NCBI GenBank assembly: GCA_044356825.1
Contig: JBIKVM010000139.1
Coordinates: forward strand, 1-7,884
Direction: 5' to 3'
Origin: JAUREX01 sp044356825
Lineage (GTDB): Bacteria > Pseudomonadota > Alphaproteobacteria > Rhodobacterales > Rhodobacteraceae
Length of the DNA: 7,884 nucleotides
In this document: piece after piece, positions 4,706-7,884 of the stretch
Position numbering within the stretch: position 1 is the stretch's first letter
Layout of the letters: every line of letters starts with the position of its first letter
Program-made: the position numbers and the translations under genes
Notes under the pieces: model-generated
The model's database searches: none
What the model was told of the DNA's origin: nothing
Seen by the model: only the letters and a program-made list of their open reading frames with translations

Positions 4706-7072
4706 ATGTCGAAGGCGCATCTGAAGACGATCGAGCAGCGGCTTTTGTGGCTGTCGCACTGGATGGTCCACCACGCCAACCACATTCGCCCCAAGGTCGA
4801 CGGCATCAAGGTGGGGGGGCATCAGGCATCTTCGGCGTCGATGGTCTCGATCATGACCGCGCTCTACTTCAGCGCGCTGCGGCCCGAGGACCGTGTCGCC
4901 GTCAAGCCCCATGCGGCGCCGGTCTTTCACGCGATGCACTATCTCATGGGGCGGATCGGGCGCGACCGGCTCGAGGGGTTCCGCGGGCTCGGCGGGGCGC
5001 AATCCTATCCGAGCCGCACCAAGGATATCGATGATGTCGATTTCTCGACCGGCTCGGTCGGGCTTGGGGTCGCGATCACGGCCTTCGCGTCGATGGTGCA
5101 AGATTACGTCACCGCCAAGGCCTGGGGCCGGGGGATCGCCCCCGGGCGGATGATCGCGCTCATGGGGGATGCCGAGCTTGACGAGGGCAACGTCTACGAA
5201 TGCCTGCAGGAGGGGTGGAAGAACGACCTGCGCAACTGCTGGTGGGTGATCGACTACAACCGCCAGTCTCTGGACGGGGTGGTGCGCGAGGGCCTCTGGC
5301 AGCGCGCCGAGAAGATCTTCGAGGCCTTCGGCTGGGATGTCGTGCGCCTCAAGCATGGCGTGCTGCAGCGCGCGGCCTTCGCCGAGCCCGGCGGCGAGGC
5401 GCTGCGCCGCTGGATCGATGGCTGTCCCAACCAGCTCTATGCCGCGCTCACCTTCATGGGCGGGGCGGTCTGGCGCAAGCGCCTGATGGAGGATCTGGGC
5501 GATCAGGGCGAGGTCTCGGCCCTGATCGACCGGCGCAGCGATGCCGAACTGGCCGCGCTGATGGAAAACCTCGGGGGCAACTGCGTCGAGACGATGGCCG
5601 ATGCCTTTGCCCGGGTCGACCACGACCGCCCGACCTGTTTTCTGGCCTACACGATCAAGGGCTGGGGCACCCCGATCGCCGGCCACAAGGACAACCATGG
5701 CGGGCTCATGACCAAGGCGCAGATGGCCGACTGGCAGCGCCACATGGGTGTGCCCGAGGGGCAGGAGTGGGAGCCGCTGGCGGGCGTGCCGGATCCGGCG
5801 GGATTGCGCACCTTCCTCGACCGGGTGCCCTTCTTCGCGGCCGGCCCGCGCCGCCATGCCGATGTCCGCCTGCCCGTGCCCGCCCTCGATGCGACCGTCG
5901 AGCGTGACACCTCGACCCAAGCCGCATTCGGCCGGATCCTCGATGCGCTCGCACGCTCGGACACGCCGCTCGCGGCGCGGATCGTCACCACTTCGCCCGA
6001 CGTGACCGGGACGACGAGCCTCGGCGCATGGGTCAACCGGCGCGGCCTCTTTGCGCGTACGCCCCTTCCCGACACCTTCCGGGCCGAGAACATCCCCTCG
6101 ACCCAGCGCTGGGAGTTCTCACCCGAGGGTCAGCACATCGAACTCGGCATCGCCGAGATGAACCTCATGCTGCTGCTCGGGGCGGCGGGGCTGTCGCATT
6201 CCCTCTTCGGACGCCGCCTGATTCCGATCGGCACGGTCTATGACCCCTTCGTTGCGCGCGGTCTCGATGCGCTCAACTATGCCTGCTATCAGGATGCCCG
6301 CTTCATCCTCGTGGGCACGCCCTCGGGCGTCACCCTTGCGCCCGAGGGCGGGGCGCATCAGTCGGTGGCGACCCCCCTCATCGGGATGGCGCAGGACGGG
6401 CTCGCGGCGTTTGAGCCCGCCTTTGCCGACGAACTGGCGGTGATCCTCGAATGGGCCTTCGACTATCTGCAGCGCGACGGTGCGGACCCTGAGGCCGGGC
6501 GGGCCTGGCTGCGGGAGGAGACCGGCGGGTCGGTCTATCTGCGCCTGTCGACAAATCCGCTCGAACAGCCCATGCGTGCGCTTGATCCCGCCCTCCGGGC
6601 CGACATCGTCGCGGGCGCCTATTGGCTGCGCCCACCCGGTCCCAACTGCGAACTCGTGATCGCCTATCAGGGCGTTGTCGCCCCCGAGGCCATCCGCGCC
6701 GCGGGCCTCGCCGCAGAGCGCTGGCGCGATGTCGGGGTGCTCGCGGTCACCTCGGCCGACCGGCTCAATGCCGGCTGGACGGCTGCGCAGCGCAGCCGCG
6801 CGCGCGGCAACCCCGGGGCCGAGGCCCATGTCGAGCGTCTCTTTGCCGCGCTGCCCCCGCATTGCCGGATCGTCAGCCTGATCGATGGCCACCCCGCGAC
6901 GCTTGCGTGGCTCGGCTCGGTGCGCGGCCACGCGATGCAGGCGCACGGCGTCGAGCATTTCGGCGAGACGGGCACGATCGGCGATCTCTACCGCAAGCAC
7001 GGGCTCGATGCCGCCGCGATCCTCGCGGGCCTCGGGGCGGCGCGCGGCCCGCGTCCGCTCAGCCCCCGATGA
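4706..7072 (+). CDS. Homodimeric-type 2-oxoacid dehydrogenase E1 (AceE/MdeB-like, transketolase superfamily)
   Basis: A thiamine-diphosphate enzyme expected to decarboxylate a 2-oxoacid and pass the acyl group to the lipoyl domain of an E2. It has 788 residues, about 100 fewer than E. coli AceE. The N-terminal cofactor domain has GGHQASS at 37-43 (His39 matches AceE His106), KPHAAP with His69, and the diphosphate/magnesium motif GDAELDEGN at 154-162 ending at Asn185 (IDYN). The second domain has EGQHIELGIAEMN, where Glu484 matches the AceE glutamate that activates the cofactor. Where AceE carries GLQHEDGHSH, this protein has the shorter EGGAHQS, as in the MdeB-like branch. Pyruvate or 2-oxobutyrate are possible substrates; 2-oxobutyrate is suggested by the divergent Lrp gene and the resemblance to Pseudomonas mdeB/mdeR. 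GGAGG (4696-4700) precedes the ATG by 5 nt. No E2 or E3 gene is in the window. A plain transketolase is unlikely given the AceE-like motifs. Confidence 0.88.
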   Translation: MSKAHLKTIEQRLLWLSHWMVHHANHIRPKVDGIKVGGHQASSASMVSIMTALYFSALRPEDRVAVKPHAAPVFHAMHYLMGRIGRDRLEGFRGLGGAQSYPSRTKDIDDVDFSTGSVGLGVAITAFASMVQDYVTAKAWGRGIAPGRMIALMGDAELDEGNVYECLQEGWKNDLRNCWWVIDYNRQSLDGVVREGLWQRAEKIFEAFGWDVVRLKHGVLQRAAFAEPGGEALRRWIDGCPNQLYAALTFMGGAVWRKRLMEDLGDQGEVSALIDRRSDAELAALMENLGGNCVETMADAFARVDHDRPTCFLAYTIKGWGTPIAGHKDNHGGLMTKAQMADWQRHMGVPEGQEWEPLAGVPDPAGLRTFLDRVPFFAAGPRRHADVRLPVPALDATVERDTSTQAAFGRILDALARSDTPLAARIVTTSPDVTGTTSLGAWVNRRGLFARTPLPDTFRAENIPSTQRWEFSPEGQHIELGIAEMNLMLLLGAAGLSHSLFGRRLIPIGTVYDPFVARGLDALNYACYQDARFILVGTPSGVTLAPEGGAHQSVATPLIGMAQDGLAAFEPAFADELAVILEWAFDYLQRDGADPEAGRAWLREETGGSVYLRLSTNPLEQPMRALDPALRADIVAGAYWLRPPGPNCELVIAYQGVVAPEAIRAAGLAAERWRDVGVLAVTSADRLNAGWTAAQRSRARGNPGAEAHVERLFAALPPHCRIVSLIDGHPATLAWLGSVRGHAMQAHGVEHFGETGTIGDLYRKHGLDAAAILAGLGAARGPRPLSPR

Positions 7073-7829
7073 CCGCGGGCAGCGGACCGAGGACATGGCC
7101 GGCCGAAACAAGCGCCTCGCGCACGGCGCGGGCTGTGCGCACGGCCTCGGCGCCATCCCCATGGACGCAGACGCTGTGAAAGGCGGTCGGGATGCGCGTG
7201 CCGTCGCGGGCGATCAGGCCGCCCGCCTCGATCATCGCCATCACATGCGCGCTCGCGCTCTGCGCATCGTGCAGCACCGAACCGGGAACGCTGCGCGGAG
7301 TCAGTTGCCCGTCGGGTTGATAGGTGCGGTCGGCGAAGATCTCGAGCGCGACGCGCAGCCCCGCCTCGGCCCCTGCCGCAGCAAGTTCTGACAGGACCGG
7401 GGCAAGCAGGATCAGCGTCGGATCGAAGCGGGCGACGGCTTGGGCGATGGTGCGGGCCATGGCGCGATCGGCGCAGGCCTGATTGTTCATCGCACCATGG
7501 GGTTTGACATGGGTGATCGGCCAGCCCTCGGCGTGCGCGATGGCCGCAAGGGCACCAAGCTGATAGAGCACGAGCGCCGAGAGATCTTCGGGCGGCAGTA
7601 CCATCGGTCGGCGGCCGAAGCCCATCAGATCGGCATGCCCCGGATGGGCGCCGATGCTGACACCCCGGGCGCGGGCGCGCAGCACGGTTTCGCGCATGAC
7701 GCGCGGGTCGCCCGCGTGCATCCCGCAGGCAAGGTTGGCGCTGTCGACGATGCTGAGAAGCGCCGCATCGTCGCCCATGACGAAGGCACCCCAGCTTTCT
7801 CCGAGGTCGGAATTGAGGTTGAGGAGCAT
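7059..7829 (-). CDS. pxpA: 5-oxoprolinase subunit A (LamB/YcsF family)
   Basis: With PxpB and PxpC, PxpA carries out ATP-dependent ring opening of 5-oxoproline (pyroglutamate) to glutamate in the cytoplasm. The 256 residues are close to the usual length of about 245-255. Family motifs seen are LNSDLGES at 5-12, ANLACGMHAGD at 31-41, GAHPGH at 60-65, HVKPHGAMNNQ at 107-117, FADRTYQPDG at 165-174, PRS at 178-180 and VCVHGDG at 220-226. The ATG at 7829 is preceded by AAAGGA with a 6-nt spacer. Its 3' end overlaps the convergent E1 gene by 14 bp. A probable same-strand gene ends 19 nt upstream, so it likely lies downstream in a pxp operon whose other subunits are outside the window. Older annotations call the family LamB/YcsF, possibly linked to lactam use. 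Confidence 0.95.
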   Translation of the reverse strand: MLLNLNSDLGESWGAFVMGDDAALLSIVDSANLACGMHAGDPRVMRETVLRARARGVSIGAHPGHADLMGFGRRPMVLPPEDLSALVLYQLGALAAIAHAEGWPITHVKPHGAMNNQACADRAMARTIAQAVARFDPTLILLAPVLSELAAAGAEAGLRVALEIFADRTYQPDGQLTPRSVPGSVLHDAQSASAHVMAMIEAGGLIARDGTRIPTAFHSVCVHGDGAEAVRTARAVREALVSAGHVLGPLPAVIGG

Positions 7830-7848
7830 GGCCTGTCCTTTCGGGTGT

Positions 7849-7884
7849 TCAGCCGAGATGGCCGGGGAAGTGGTCGGGGCGCGC
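7849..7884 (-). CDS. C-terminal end of an upstream gene, product unknown
   Basis: On the minus strand, eleven codons enter from the right edge and end in TGA (complement of 7851-7849). They read ARPDHFPGHLG. Ten of the eleven third positions are G or C, which fits coding sequence in this genome. The stop is 19 nt before the pxpA start, a spacing typical of an operon. From family knowledge pxpB or pxpC would be expected here, but eleven residues are too few to identify it. Confidence 0.4.
   Translation of the reverse strand, partial: ARPDHFPGHLG

Noticed and set aside
4583..5920. 445-codon minus-strand open frame opposite the E1 gene
   Set aside because: The E1 reading on the other strand has the full set of thiamine-diphosphate motifs, and this frame gives only low-complexity sequence. 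It also runs through the Lrp/E1 control region.
6119..7162. 347-codon minus-strand open frame opposite the E1 C-terminus and pxpA end
   Set aside because: It overlaps both real genes, has no recognisable domain and no ribosome binding site that I could find.

Overview
The window comes from a very GC-rich bacterium. Its gene families and GC-biased third codon positions suggest an alphaproteobacterium, probably Rhodobacteraceae. This placement is an inference from content and gene order (divergent anmK/tyrS, a PRK13012-type 2-oxoacid dehydrogenase E1 beside an Lrp regulator, a pxp cluster), not from a marker gene.

Layout. (1) Bases 1-680, minus strand: the first 226 codons of anmK (peptidoglycan recycling), cut by the left edge. 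(2) 748-1998, plus: complete tyrS, divergent from anmK across 67 bp. (3) 1999-2319: a 321-bp non-coding stretch. Its distal part is AT-rich and holds a sigma70-like promoter (TTGACA, 17-bp spacer, TAAAAA) with a long imperfect palindrome lying over it. (4) 2320-4103, plus: a two-gene cassette. A TagD-type glycerol-3-phosphate cytidylyltransferase is followed by a protein with an unassigned N-terminal half and a C-terminal LicD/fukutin-type phosphotransferase domain. (5) 4119-4574, minus: an Lrp/AsnC regulator, divergent from (6) 4706-7072, plus: a homodimeric-type, thiamine-diphosphate-dependent 2-oxoacid dehydrogenase E1 (AceE/MdeB-like). (7) 7059-7829, minus: pxpA (5-oxoprolinase subunit A), convergent with and overlapping the E1 gene by 14 bp. 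The last codons of an upstream same-strand gene are at the right edge.

How the genes fit together. Housekeeping genes on the left (cell-wall recycling and translation) adjoin a metabolic block on the right: an amino-acid-responsive type of regulator, an E1 for a 2-oxoacid, and pyroglutamate hydrolysis. Between them sits the cytidylyltransferase/LicD cassette. It looks like an insertion: it has its own promoter, visibly lower GC, and many AGG/AGA arginine codons that are absent from tyrS and the E1 gene. The most interesting reading is a compact CDP-glycerol-dependent pathway that adds glycerol phosphate to an unidentified surface glycan, controlled by an unidentified repressor at the palindrome. 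That function is inferred from two recognisable families; the acceptor, the N-terminal domain and the regulator are unknown.
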